Assembly: GCA_002869385.1 (NCBI GenBank)
Contig: PKTB01000004.1
Coordinates: 373,770-437,769, forward strand
Source of the DNA: Marinilabiliales bacterium
Lineage (GTDB): Bacteria; Bacteroidota; Bacteroidia; Bacteroidales; ML635J-15
Length of the DNA: 64,000 bases
Reading direction: 5' to 3'
Shown: piece after piece, positions 49,623 to 57,927 of the stretch
Layout: each line of letters begins with the position of its first letter
Position numbering within the stretch: position 1 is the first letter of the stretch
Program-made: the position numbers and the translations under genes
Notes under the pieces: generated by a model
What the model was told of the DNA's origin: nothing
The model's input: only the letters and a program-made list of their open reading frames with translations
Database searches by the model: none

Positions 49623-50912
49623 TTATAAACTCCAGTATGTAAGATCTTTGATTTTATCGCGGAAAATTCCTTTAATGTCAACCAAAATTCCATTGTCTTT
49701 TGAAAGTTCTTTAAAGTAGCTTTCGTTCATTTCGGTATATGGCTTATGATTAACAGCAACAATTATTGCATCGTATTTGCCGTTCGGTGCATCTGCCATT
49801 TCAACATTGTATTCTTCTTTCACCTCTTCTTTATTTGCATAAGCATCAACAACATCATACTTAACATTATACTTGTCAAGTTCATCCAAAATGTCAATAA
49901 CTCTTGAGTTTCTGATATCAGTAACATCCTCTTTGAAAGTCATACCCATAACTAAAACTCTTGAACTTGTAATTTCTTTTTGTTTAGAAATGATAAGCTT
50001 AACAACTTTACTTGCAACATAAGCTCCCATACCATCATTTATTCCACGACCTGAGTTAATCATTCTTGCGTGATAACCTAACTCTTTAGCTTTATGTAAT
50101 AGATAGTAAGGATCAACACCAATACAGTGACCACCAACTAAACCGGGGATGAATTTAAGGAAGTTCCATTTTGTTCCGGCAGCTTCCAGAACTTCAAAAG
50201 TGTTAATTCCTATGTGATCAAATATTATTGATAATTCATTCATCAAAGCAATGTTCACATCACGTTGTGTGTTTTCAATAATTTTAGCAGCTTCAGCAAC
50301 TTTAATTGAGCTTGCACGATGAACACCTGCTTCAATAATTAATTCGTAAGTTTTTGCGATTTCTTCAGCAGATTCTGCATCACAACCGGATGATACTTTT
50401 ACAATACTTGTTAAAGTATGAACTTTATCACCTGGGTTTATTCTCTCGGGTGAAAAGCCAACTTTAAAGTCATCAACAAACTTAAGTCCTGACATTTCTT
50501 CAAGAACTGGAACACAATCTTCTTCTGTACAACCAGGGTATACGGTTGATTCATAAACGACATAGTCACCTTTCTTAAGTATTTTACCTACAGTTTCTGA
50601 TGCTTTTAAAACAGGTGTCAAATCCGGTAAGTTGTGTTCGTCGATTGGAGTAGGAACAGCAACTATATGAAAATGACAATCCTTAAGGTCTTCAGGATTT
50701 GCAGTAAAGACAATGTAGGTGTTTTCAAACTCTTCAGGAGTTAATTCATTACTAGGGTCGATACCCTTTTTCATTAATTCAACTCTTTCGGGTTTAATAT
50801 CAAAACCTACAACTTTCACCTTTTTTGCAAATTCCAGTGCAATTGGTAAACCAACATATCCAAGACCAATAACGGATATTTTCTTTTCTTTATTAACGAT
50901 TGAATTATACAT
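49623..50912 (-). CDS. Nucleotide-sugar 6-dehydrogenase (UDP-GlcNAc/UDP-GalNAc type)
   Basis: 429 residues. NAD-binding VIGLGYVGLPIALEFAKK, the TviB/WbpO-type segment AVPTPIDEHNLPDLTPVLKASETVGK with YESTVYPGCTEEDCVPVLEEMSGLKF, and the catalytic Cys in LVGGHCIGVDPYYLLHKAKELGY are all present. It oxidises C6 of a UDP-N-acetylhexosamine to the uronic acid in two NAD-dependent steps. With the Gfo/Idh dehydrogenase and acetyltransferase just upstream it forms most of a diacetamido-uronic acid pathway (WbpA-WbpB-WbpD-like). Intact. Confidence 0.9.
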   Translation of the reverse strand: MYNSIVNKEKKISVIGLGYVGLPIALEFAKKVKVVGFDIKPERVELMKKGIDPSNELTPEEFENTYIVFTANPEDLKDCHFHIVAVPTPIDEHNLPDLTPVLKASETVGKILKKGDYVVYESTVYPGCTEEDCVPVLEEMSGLKFVDDFKVGFSPERINPGDKVHTLTSIVKVSSGCDAESAEEIAKTYELIIEAGVHRASSIKVAEAAKIIENTQRDVNIALMNELSIIFDHIGINTFEVLEAAGTKWNFLKFIPGLVGGHCIGVDPYYLLHKAKELGYHARMINSGRGINDGMGAYVASKVVKLIISKQKEITSSRVLVMGMTFKEDVTDIRNSRVIDILDELDKYNVKYDVVDAYANKEEVKEEYNVEMADAPNGKYDAIIVAVNHKPYTEMNESYFKELSKDNGILVDIKGIFRDKIKDLTYWSL

Positions 50913-50972
50913 AATATCTTATACTTTAGTATTTTACAAATAGTCTGTAAAAATAATTTTTTTATTTGTTTC

Positions 50973-51923
50973 TCAAAATGACTTTTTTAATAATTGATGA
51001 TAATCTCCAACAAGACCAATTGGCTTGGAATTACGTATATTGTAAACCATTTCTATTGAATTTCTTGCATCCTGAAGTCCAAAACCATTACCGGCAAGTA
51101 TGTTTTTGTAGCTTTCAGTATGTAAATCAGTAAACCCGGCACTAAATTCTATTTCTTCATTTTCCATTTTTATTGAACGATAAGTTCTTTGTCCCTTAGC
51201 TTGAATTTCTGCAGGTAACATTGTTTCGTCGATTGATAACACCCAACGAACGTTAGCTCTTTCAAGTTCTATGAAACCGGCTGCTTTATCAAGCTCGCTC
51301 ATATGAACAGTACTTGATTTTACAGGCCCAAAAATCCAGCTTAACATATCAAAAAAGTGGACTCCAATGTTTGTTGCAATACCACCGGATTTTTGCATAT
51401 CACCTTTCCAGGAGTAGTGATACCACTTTCCACGTGAAGTAATATATGCTAAATCAATATCGTATATTTTGTCTTTGGGCCCTTCGTCAACTTTCTTTTT
51501 TAAGTCAATAATTGATTGATGTAGTCTAAGTTGAAGGATATTATAGATTTTCTTACCTGTTTCTCTTTCAATTTCTTCAAGTCCGTCAATATTCCATGGG
51601 TTTAAAACCAATGGTTTTTCGCAAATAGCGTTAGCTTTATGACGTAATGCAAATCTGATATGAGAATCGTGTAAATAATTTGGAGAGCAAATACTTACAT
51701 ATTCGATCTTCTTATCTGTACGACTTAGTTTATCAGCATGTCTTTCGAATCGTTCGAACTCGTGAAAAAAGTCTGCTTCAGGAAAATATGAATCAAGGAA
51801 ACCAACACTATCAAAAGGATCAAGTGTTGCTATTAAGTTGTTTCCGGTTTCTTTGATTGCTTTTACGTGTCTGATGGCAATGTATCCACCAACTCAGATT
51901 AATGCAAAGTTTACATTTGACAT
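50973..51923 (-). pseudogene. Gfo/Idh/MocA oxidoreductase (WbpB/WlbA-like), interrupted by in-frame TGA at codon 10
   Basis: The true start is the ATG at 51921-51923: MSNVNFALIxVGGYIAIRHVKAIKETGNNLIATLDPFDSVG. The TGA (51894-51896) replaces the first glycine of the Rossmann GxGG loop, so GGA to TGA is the obvious origin. Afterwards the frame is clean for 306 codons, with SICSPNYLHDSHI, the CEKPL catalytic Lys motif and NIGVHFFDMLSWIFG. The length of 316 matches WlbA/WbpB, which oxidises C3 of UDP-GlcNAcA. The ORF track begins only at residue 105. It starts 3 bases after the acetyltransferase gene ends. Confidence 0.9.
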
Positions 51924-51925
51924 AA

Positions 51926-52501
51926 TTATAATTTAGTTACTTTATTATCTTTCAGTTGATACTTTTCTTTGCTTTCAGGACAAGTTGCAATACCATCTTG
52001 GTCAAATTCCAATCTGTGACCGTATTCGCTCATCCACCCGGTTTGACGTGCAGGGTTTCCAACAACAAGAGCATAATCTGGAACTTCCTTTGTTACAACA
52101 GCACCTGCACCAATAAATGCAAAACGACCAATATTATGACCACAAACAATTGTAGCATTTGCTCCAATTGAAGCTCCTTCTTTTACTATAGTTTTAAGGT
52201 ATTCGCTTTTACGGTTTACTGCACTTCGCGGGTTAATTACATTTGTAAATACCATTGATGGTCCCAAAAAAACATCGTCTTCGCAAATTACACCAGTGTA
52301 AATAGACACATTGTTTTGCACTTTTACATTTTTTCCAAGAACAACATCAGGCGAAACAACAACATTCTGACCAATATTGCAATTTAAACCAATTGTGCAA
52401 TTAGACATAATATGAGAGAAATGCCAAATCTTAGTTCCGGCACCTATTTCACAATTATTGTCTATTACTGCTGTCTCGTGAGCAAAAAAATCTGTACTCA
52501 T
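51926..52501 (-). CDS. Left-handed beta-helix N-acetyltransferase (WbpD/WlbB-like)
   Basis: 191 residues of hexapeptide repeats: NCEIGAGTKIWHFSHIMSNCTIGLNCNIGQNVVVSPDVVLG, then GASIGANATIVCGHNIGRFAFIGAGAVVTKEVPDYALVVGNPARQTGWMSEYG. The closing segment is typical of WbpD/WlbB, which acetylates the 3-amino group of UDP-2-acetamido-3-amino-uronic acid. The aminotransferase (WbpE-like) that should precede it is not in this window. Operon with the Gfo/Idh gene. Confidence 0.9.
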   Translation of the reverse strand: MSTDFFAHETAVIDNNCEIGAGTKIWHFSHIMSNCTIGLNCNIGQNVVVSPDVVLGKNVKVQNNVSIYTGVICEDDVFLGPSMVFTNVINPRSAVNRKSEYLKTIVKEGASIGANATIVCGHNIGRFAFIGAGAVVTKEVPDYALVVGNPARQTGWMSEYGHRLEFDQDGIATCPESKEKYQLKDNKVTKL

Positions 52502-52556
52502 ACATATATATTTCCCGCAAAAGTAATTAATATTTAATGATTGTGAAAGTTTTTCT

Positions 52557-52637
52557 TAGAGATGGAAGACCATGGACCGGGGACGGAAATGTTAATTGAA
52601 AGCACAACTTCCGTCTTCGGTCTCTCGTCTTCTTCCT
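52557..52637. repeat. GACGGAA/TTCCGTC-type intergenic repeat in a 213-base gap
   Basis: agatggaagaccatggaccggggacggaa and ttccgtcttcggtctctcgtcttc are imperfect inverted copies with a perfect GACGGAA/TTCCGTC core. It is GC-richer than its surroundings. The rest of the gap holds only AT-rich promoter-like DNA (TAACTTTA at 52685-52692). Confidence 0.6.
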
Positions 52638-52714
52638 TTTTGGTATTTTTTTTGCAATTTTTCGTTTCGATATTTCAAATTTCTTAACTTTACAAAAAAT
52701 TAAAATTTAAAACT

Positions 52715-53377
52715 ATGAAGAATATTGCTTTTATAATAATGCTTTTTGTTGCAACAGGTTTATTTGCTCAAAAGATTACGGTACAAGAAACAAACGGTAA
52801 ATTCCTAAAGGAAAATCACAATGCCTTATTAACAACTGTTTATTACTCAACTGCTGAGGATGTTGAAAAAGAGCTTAAAAGTCTTTTTAAATCTTATAAA
52901 GGGAAAGTTAAAACAAAAAAAGGTGTTATTTTAGGTGATGACCTTGTAATAAGCTCTGTTAGTGAGAATACAATTGACGTTTTTGCAACAGTGAAACAAT
53001 TAAAAGATGGCGAGGTTGAAGTCCTTGTTGCATTCTATATTGGTGGTGCAGATCTCTCATCTTCGGCTCATCCTGATCAATATCCAAGAGCACAGGAGAT
53101 AATAAAGAACTTTGCTTTAAATTTAACAGAACAATCATTTGCTGAGATTGTAAAAGAAGAAGAAAAAGAACTTGAAAAGTTCACAAAAGATTACGAAAAG
53201 GTTGTCGAAAATAAAGAGGGCCTTGAAAAAGATAATGAGGACTACAAAAAACAAATTGAACAAAACGAGAAGGAAATTGAAAAATTGACAAAAGAAATTG
53301 AAACCTTGTCTGGTGAATTGAAAGAAAAACAAGATGCCTTTGAAAAGTTAAAGAAAGAAGGGACAAAAATAAAATAA
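52715..53377 (+). CDS. Secreted protein with C-terminal coiled coil, function unknown
   Basis: 220 residues with signal peptide MKNIAFIIMLFVATGLFAQ. Residues 20-150 form a compact mixed domain (VYYSTAEDVEKELKSLFKSYKGKVKTKKG...VEVLVAFYIGGADLSSSAHPDQYPRAQEII). Residues 150-220 are a charged, Leu/Ile-patterned coiled coil (EKELEKFTKDYEKVVENKEGLEKDNEDYKKQIEQNEKEIEKL). I do not recognise a named family. Ends at a strong terminator, so monocistronic. Intact. Confidence 0.75.
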   Translation: MKNIAFIIMLFVATGLFAQKITVQETNGKFLKENHNALLTTVYYSTAEDVEKELKSLFKSYKGKVKTKKGVILGDDLVISSVSENTIDVFATVKQLKDGEVEVLVAFYIGGADLSSSAHPDQYPRAQEIIKNFALNLTEQSFAEIVKEEEKELEKFTKDYEKVVENKEGLEKDNEDYKKQIEQNEKEIEKLTKEIETLSGELKEKQDAFEKLKKEGTKIK

Positions 53378-53401
53378 TATACCTAGAACATAGAGCAAAA
53401 G

Positions 53402-53441
53402 GCATGGAGTAATCATTATTGTTTTACTCCATGCTTTTTTT
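53402..53441 (+). terminator. Intrinsic terminator after the coiled-coil protein gene
   Basis: A perfect 11-bp stem GCATGGAGTAA / TTACTCCATGC followed by seven T residues. Confidence 0.92.
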
Positions 53442-53515
53442 ATATACTTAGCATGCTTGTTCAAAAACTGTCAAAAAAACACGTATAAATCTTTTATTAT
53501 TGTTTTCAATAGTTC

Positions 53516-53523
53516 TATCTTTG
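53516..53523 (+). promoter_or_regulatory. Putative -7 box (TATCTTTG) of purQ
   Basis: The strongest form of the TAnnTTTG consensus, 22 bases before the purQ ATG. Confidence 0.55.
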
Positions 53524-53545
53524 AGCGAAACTAAAAATTGGTAAA

Positions 53546-54253
53546 ATGAAGTTTGGAGTTATTATTTTTCCGGGATCAAATTGCGATCATGATATGGTTT
53601 ATGCTTTACGTGATATCCTTCGTCAGGATGTTGTAGAGCTTTGGCATAAAGATACTGACCTTCAAAACTGTGATGCTATCGCAGTTCCAGGAGGTTTCTC
53701 ATATGGTGATTATCTTCGTTCAGGGGCTATTGCACGTTTTTCTCCAATTATGGAGAAAGTTATTGAGTTTGCTAATAATGGAGGTTTTGTATTTGGTGTT
53801 TGCAATGGTTTTCAGATACTTTGTGAAGCCGGACTATTGCCGGGGGCACTTTTACATAATAATAACCAAAAATTTATTTGTAAAAATCAATATATAAAAG
53901 CTGAAAATACTGACTCTGCTATGACAAAGTTTGTATCTAAGTATAAACCACTAAATATCCCTATAGCCCATGGCGAGGGTAGATATTTTGCTCCTGATGA
54001 AACATTATCTGAAATGGTCCAAAATGATCAGATAATTTGGAGGTATTGTGATGAAAAGGGAGACCTTTCCGAAAAAAATAATCCAAATGGTTCTGTGATG
54101 AATATTGCAGGAGTTTGTAATAAAGAAAAGAATGTTTTTGGAATGATGCCTCATCCAGAAAGAGCTGCAGATCCTGAATTAAGAAATACTCATGGAATAA
54201 ACATCCTAAAATCTATTGTTGTTCACTTAAGCAGCATAAAAGATAAGAATTAG
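53546..54253 (+). CDS. purQ: Phosphoribosylformylglycinamidine synthase glutaminase subunit PurQ
   Basis: 235 residues, intact. The opening MKFGVIIFPGSNCDHDMVYALRDIL, nucleophile Cys in FVFGVCNGFQILCEAGLLPGALL and the His-Glu pair in GMMPHPERAADPEL are the class-I glutamine amidotransferase signatures of PurQ. It supplies ammonia to PurL in purine synthesis; purL and purS are not in the window. Monocistronic between two terminators. Confidence 0.96.
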   Translation: MKFGVIIFPGSNCDHDMVYALRDILRQDVVELWHKDTDLQNCDAIAVPGGFSYGDYLRSGAIARFSPIMEKVIEFANNGGFVFGVCNGFQILCEAGLLPGALLHNNNQKFICKNQYIKAENTDSAMTKFVSKYKPLNIPIAHGEGRYFAPDETLSEMVQNDQIIWRYCDEKGDLSEKNNPNGSVMNIAGVCNKEKNVFGMMPHPERAADPELRNTHGINILKSIVVHLSSIKDKN

Positions 54254-54274
54254 AATTTTAACCCTATCATATTT

Positions 54275-54308
54275 AAGGACAATCTTTTAGGTTGTCCTTT
54301 TTTTTATT
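54275..54308 (+). terminator. Intrinsic terminator after purQ
   Basis: AAGGACAA / TTGTCCTT stem followed by a T-run of eight or more. Confidence 0.9.
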
Positions 54309-54364
54309 GCTAATATCCAAAACTTTGTGTAAGTTTGTTTTTCAACTCACAAAGACTATAAATT

Positions 54365-55471
54365 ATGAAAAAACTAAATGCGGTTTTTCCGTTAATTATT
54401 ATTCTCGGGATATTATCATCAAGCCTTATTTTTAATTCTTGTAAAGATGATCCGGAAGAAGAAAATGCCACTGTGTCGATAAAGATTTACGATCCAAGAG
54501 ACCCACAGTCATCGACAAAAACAACTGATGGCGATATTATTAATTCCGATGATTTAACAAAATGTGAAATAACATTTTCATCAATCCAGCTTAAGAATTC
54601 TGAAGGAGAATATGTAGAATTATTATCAAGTTCCACAACTGTTGATTTGCGTAACTTACAGGGAACAGTGGGAGATTTAGTATCTGCTGAAATTCCAACA
54701 GGTTCTTATACAGAAATTTCTGTAACTGTAAGTGGTGTTAGTACGACTTATGAGAACAATAACTATACTGCTTCAACAAGTGCATCAGCTACAGCAACAA
54801 TATCAACAACTCCCGGAGTAACTTATACTGAAGCCCAAGGCGTAACTAATGTTTTTGCAGGAGGAGCAATTACATTTACTTATCCATTGGCTTTTACACT
54901 TGCTGATGTAAGTGATTTTGAAAATATACATATTCAATTTGATGCAGATGCAGCAGTTTATATTGTATCATTTGATTATGAAACATACAGCTGGAATTTT
55001 GCAGGAATCAGACCTCAATTAAACTTAGGGATCATTATTGAAGAAGGAATTCAGCAGATCAGACATTCTCCACCATACGGAATAACAATAGTTTCTCAGA
55101 GCGAAGTTGATTACTATGGAATTCATACTTTTGTTGATTTTGCTGGAAATGGTGGAACAATAAACTCACATACAAGTCAGCATGTTTTCAGGGGATCAGA
55201 TGGAACACTTTTGGTTGATGCAGAAACTATGGAAACCAATAATAATCCATTAACTCCTAATAAAGTTAATGCTAGCGGCGAAACAGATATTCGTGCTGAT
55301 GAAACATTTAAGTATGATGAGATTGTTAGTAATTTAGCTGGTCAAGGTTATACTTTAACTTCGGGTGAGACCTATTACTTTAGTTTACGTAAAACATGGA
55401 ATATTACAACAAACGGTCAAACTTATGATTTAACTAGGATTTGTGAACCAATTCCGGTAGTAATTCCTTAA
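54365..55471 (+). CDS. DUF4382-domain lipoprotein
   Basis: 368 residues. Lipobox LIFNSCKDDPEEE. The DUF4382 pattern is ATVSIKIYDPRDP...CEITFSSIQLKNSEGEYVELLSSSTTVDLRNLQGTVGDLVSAEIPTGSYTEISVTV, followed by a second beta-sandwich. Function of the family is unknown; an outer-membrane surface lipoprotein is likely. Intact. Ends 15 bases before a perfect hairpin repeat. Confidence 0.82.
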   Translation: MKKLNAVFPLIIILGILSSSLIFNSCKDDPEEENATVSIKIYDPRDPQSSTKTTDGDIINSDDLTKCEITFSSIQLKNSEGEYVELLSSSTTVDLRNLQGTVGDLVSAEIPTGSYTEISVTVSGVSTTYENNNYTASTSASATATISTTPGVTYTEAQGVTNVFAGGAITFTYPLAFTLADVSDFENIHIQFDADAAVYIVSFDYETYSWNFAGIRPQLNLGIIIEEGIQQIRHSPPYGITIVSQSEVDYYGIHTFVDFAGNGGTINSHTSQHVFRGSDGTLLVDAETMETNNNPLTPNKVNASGETDIRADETFKYDEIVSNLAGQGYTLTSGETYYFSLRKTWNITTNGQTYDLTRICEPIPVVIP

Positions 55472-55486
55472 TACTACTCACGTTAT

Positions 55487-55541
55487 TTACTAATGGCTAA
55501 TGGCCAACAGCCAACAGCTAACAGGCATTAGCCATTAGTAA
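55487..55541. repeat. TTACTAATGGCTAATG hairpin, GCCAACAGC-family repeat between convergent genes
   Basis: A perfect 16-bp inverted repeat TTACTAATGGCTAATG / CATTAGCCATTAGTAA encloses gccaacagccaacagctaacagg, the same words as at 42145-42203. The right arm encodes the last codons (LTNG-stop) of the glycosyltransferase at 55528. It may double as a terminator. Confidence 0.82.
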
Positions 55542-56613
55542 GTTCATTAAAAATATCTAGTACCTGATTCTCCCAAACCTTTACAGAATACTTTTCAATA
55601 ATAGTTTTACGGGCCGTTTTTCCGATTTGCTGACGAAGTTCGAATGAGTCAATTAATAGACACAGGTAATTAAACCATTCATTTTCTGTATCAGCAAGGT
55701 AACCGTTTTTTTCATTATCAATAATATCTGTATTTACACCTACAGGCGACATTATTACAGGCATTTTAAGAGCCATACATTGGATGCCTTTAAAACCACA
55801 CTTGCCTTTGCTCCACTCATCGTCTGGTAAAGGCATTATCCCAATATCAAATTCACAAAGTTCTTCGATTTCGTTTTCTTTTGACCATTTTACCAGTTTA
55901 ACATCAAAATCTATATTCCATTCTTCTGTATTAACAATGACTTTAAAATATACCTTATCACCATATTTCTCCTTTATTCTTTTTAATACAGGAATTGCAG
56001 TATCATAATGCTTTAAGGTGGTAGTTGTGCCTGTCCAGCCAATACAAACTTTGTCTGATGGTGTCTTTTCTTTTAGTGGTTTATGGTAGTTAGTATTTAT
56101 TGTTGTAGGAATTATTCGAACATTTTCATTTTTCTTTTTTGCATATTCTGATAAGTACTGATTACCCACAATAACCAAATCAGATAGTCTGCAAATGTCT
56201 GCTGTTTTTTCTGGCTTTTTCATCCATGCAAGATTTTGATTTCCTTCACTTGTGTCATTCAGCCATATTGAATCATCAAAGTCGAAAACAACAGGAATAT
56301 TTATTTTAGATAGTCTTTTTTCAAAATACGTAGTACCAAGCATAAAAGCTTCCCGATATATAAAAACAGCATCACAGTTTTTTGCTTTTCCAAGGTCTTT
56401 TAGGCGATGTCTTAAGGATTTTAAAACAATCAAAAGTTTCGCAAAATATTTTCCTTTGTAGTAAAAAATCTGATCGTCTTTTTCACTAATAATATTTGAA
56501 AAAATTATCTCATATCCATTAGCTTCCAGTACTGGAATAAAGTGCTCGAAACGGAATCTCTGTCCGGGAGAGCGGCCTTTACGATGTTGTACTATTGCCA
56601 GGATTTTTTTCAT
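55528..56613 (-). CDS. Glycosyltransferase, GT4-like
   Basis: 361 residues, two Rossmann-like domains (GT-B). N-terminal MKKILAIVQHRKGRSPGQRFRFEHFIPVLEANGYEI; C-terminal donor-binding FDIGIMPLPDDEWSKGKCGFKGIQCMALKMPVIMSPVGVNTDIIDNEKNGYLA. The final residues ELTNG come from the adjacent repeat. The start overlaps the stop of the upstream glycosyltransferase by one base, so they are coupled. Probably builds a surface polysaccharide, perhaps with the uronic-acid nucleotide sugar made at 49.6-52.5 kb (inference). Confidence 0.85.
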   Translation of the reverse strand: MKKILAIVQHRKGRSPGQRFRFEHFIPVLEANGYEIIFSNIISEKDDQIFYYKGKYFAKLLIVLKSLRHRLKDLGKAKNCDAVFIYREAFMLGTTYFEKRLSKINIPVVFDFDDSIWLNDTSEGNQNLAWMKKPEKTADICRLSDLVIVGNQYLSEYAKKKNENVRIIPTTINTNYHKPLKEKTPSDKVCIGWTGTTTTLKHYDTAIPVLKRIKEKYGDKVYFKVIVNTEEWNIDFDVKLVKWSKENEIEELCEFDIGIMPLPDDEWSKGKCGFKGIQCMALKMPVIMSPVGVNTDIIDNEKNGYLADTENEWFNYLCLLIDSFELRQQIGKTARKTIIEKYSVKVWENQVLDIFNELTNG

Positions 56614-57866
56614 TAATCTATGAGAGTTTTATATACTTTATAATATGTTTCAGAACCACCATTTAAAGAAAATAATTCACATGCTACATTACGTAAATGA
56701 TTCTTGTTTATCTTTTCCAAATTTTCAATTTCTTTGCATGCCTGAATATAAGAATCTATACTAATAGAATCAATCATAATCCCCAGATTATTCTCTGGTA
56801 CAAATTTATCAATATCTCCAACATTTGAGTTACAAACTACTGGAATTCCCATTCCAAGAAGTTCGGCAAGTTTTGTTGGGGATGAGGCTTTTTTGCTGAA
56901 AACTGGCTTAATGAAGAATATAGAAACATTACTCAAGGCTAATAAATTTGGAACTTCTTCTCGGTTTGCCGGACGAATAATTATTTTCTCTTTTGGGATA
57001 TTATGCTGTTCGATAAGATTATTGATAATATCAGGATTATCTCTAGTAATTATAAGAAATTTTGCTTCTGGCTTTGTTATAAGAAGAGTTTTAAAAAATG
57101 TCATCATTTCATTTGGCATATACCATGTTCCAATAGATCCAAGATATGATAAAACATAATCATCTTCAGTAATAGCTAGTTCTTTTCTTAAACTGTTTAT
57201 AACGGAATTGCTACTTGAATTAAAGTTAAAATGCTCCATATCTGCGCAACAAGGAATTACATAAATAGGAATGTTTCCCAACCCGGGCATTTTGTGTATA
57301 ATATTTCTTCCTGCATATGTTAAACTAATAGTATGATCGGCGGCACTAAAAAATTCTTTTTCTTTTTTCTTGAAGTATTTATAGACTCTTTTAAATACAG
57401 GATTAGATTGAGGCCAAAGATTTCCGTCGACACGTTCGTCAGCATAAAAACCTCTCATATCAAAAAGGAATTTAACACCAAACTTTTTCTTTAAATAAAC
57501 TCCTGCAAATGCACTGATATAAGATCGGCAATGAACGATATCAAAAGGTTCTTTTATATATATGTTTTTTGCAGCTTTCTTTAGTTTGCGTATGTCTTTT
57601 AAAGTAGATAAAACAGGGGGGCTCTTTGTGTACATTATCGGATGCCAGGTAATATTATACTTGTCGAGACTTGCTTTAATATATTTTTGGCGTTTATGAA
57701 ATACTTCTGGTTTCTCTGCTGAAAGAATGCTTATTTTAACACCCTTTTTTGATAATTCACGCAAATATGGAATAACCTGAGATTCGCAAAGCGGGTCTGT
57801 CATTCCATCATAAGAAATATATAATACACGAATTTCTTTTTGCATGATTCTTTTTGTATTTGTCAC
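56613..57866 (-). CDS. Glycosyltransferase family 4 protein
   Basis: 417 residues of GT-B fold. N-terminal VLYISYDGMTDPLCESQVIPYLRELSKKGVKISILSAEKP; the C-terminal donor site SPTKLAELLGMGIPVVCNSNVGDIDKFVPENNLGI is a typical GT4 E-x7-E-like region. First gene of a two-gene unit. Acceptor unknown. Intact. Confidence 0.87.
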   Translation of the reverse strand: MTNTKRIMQKEIRVLYISYDGMTDPLCESQVIPYLRELSKKGVKISILSAEKPEVFHKRQKYIKASLDKYNITWHPIMYTKSPPVLSTLKDIRKLKKAAKNIYIKEPFDIVHCRSYISAFAGVYLKKKFGVKFLFDMRGFYADERVDGNLWPQSNPVFKRVYKYFKKKEKEFFSAADHTISLTYAGRNIIHKMPGLGNIPIYVIPCCADMEHFNFNSSSNSVINSLRKELAITEDDYVLSYLGSIGTWYMPNEMMTFFKTLLITKPEAKFLIITRDNPDIINNLIEQHNIPKEKIIIRPANREEVPNLLALSNVSIFFIKPVFSKKASSPTKLAELLGMGIPVVCNSNVGDIDKFVPENNLGIMIDSISIDSYIQACKEIENLEKINKNHLRNVACELFSLNGGSETYYKVYKTLID

Positions 57867-57927
57867 AAAGTAAGAAAAAATAGATTAAAAATTTATGTGG
57901 AATAGATTATTAAATTTAATTTAGCAG

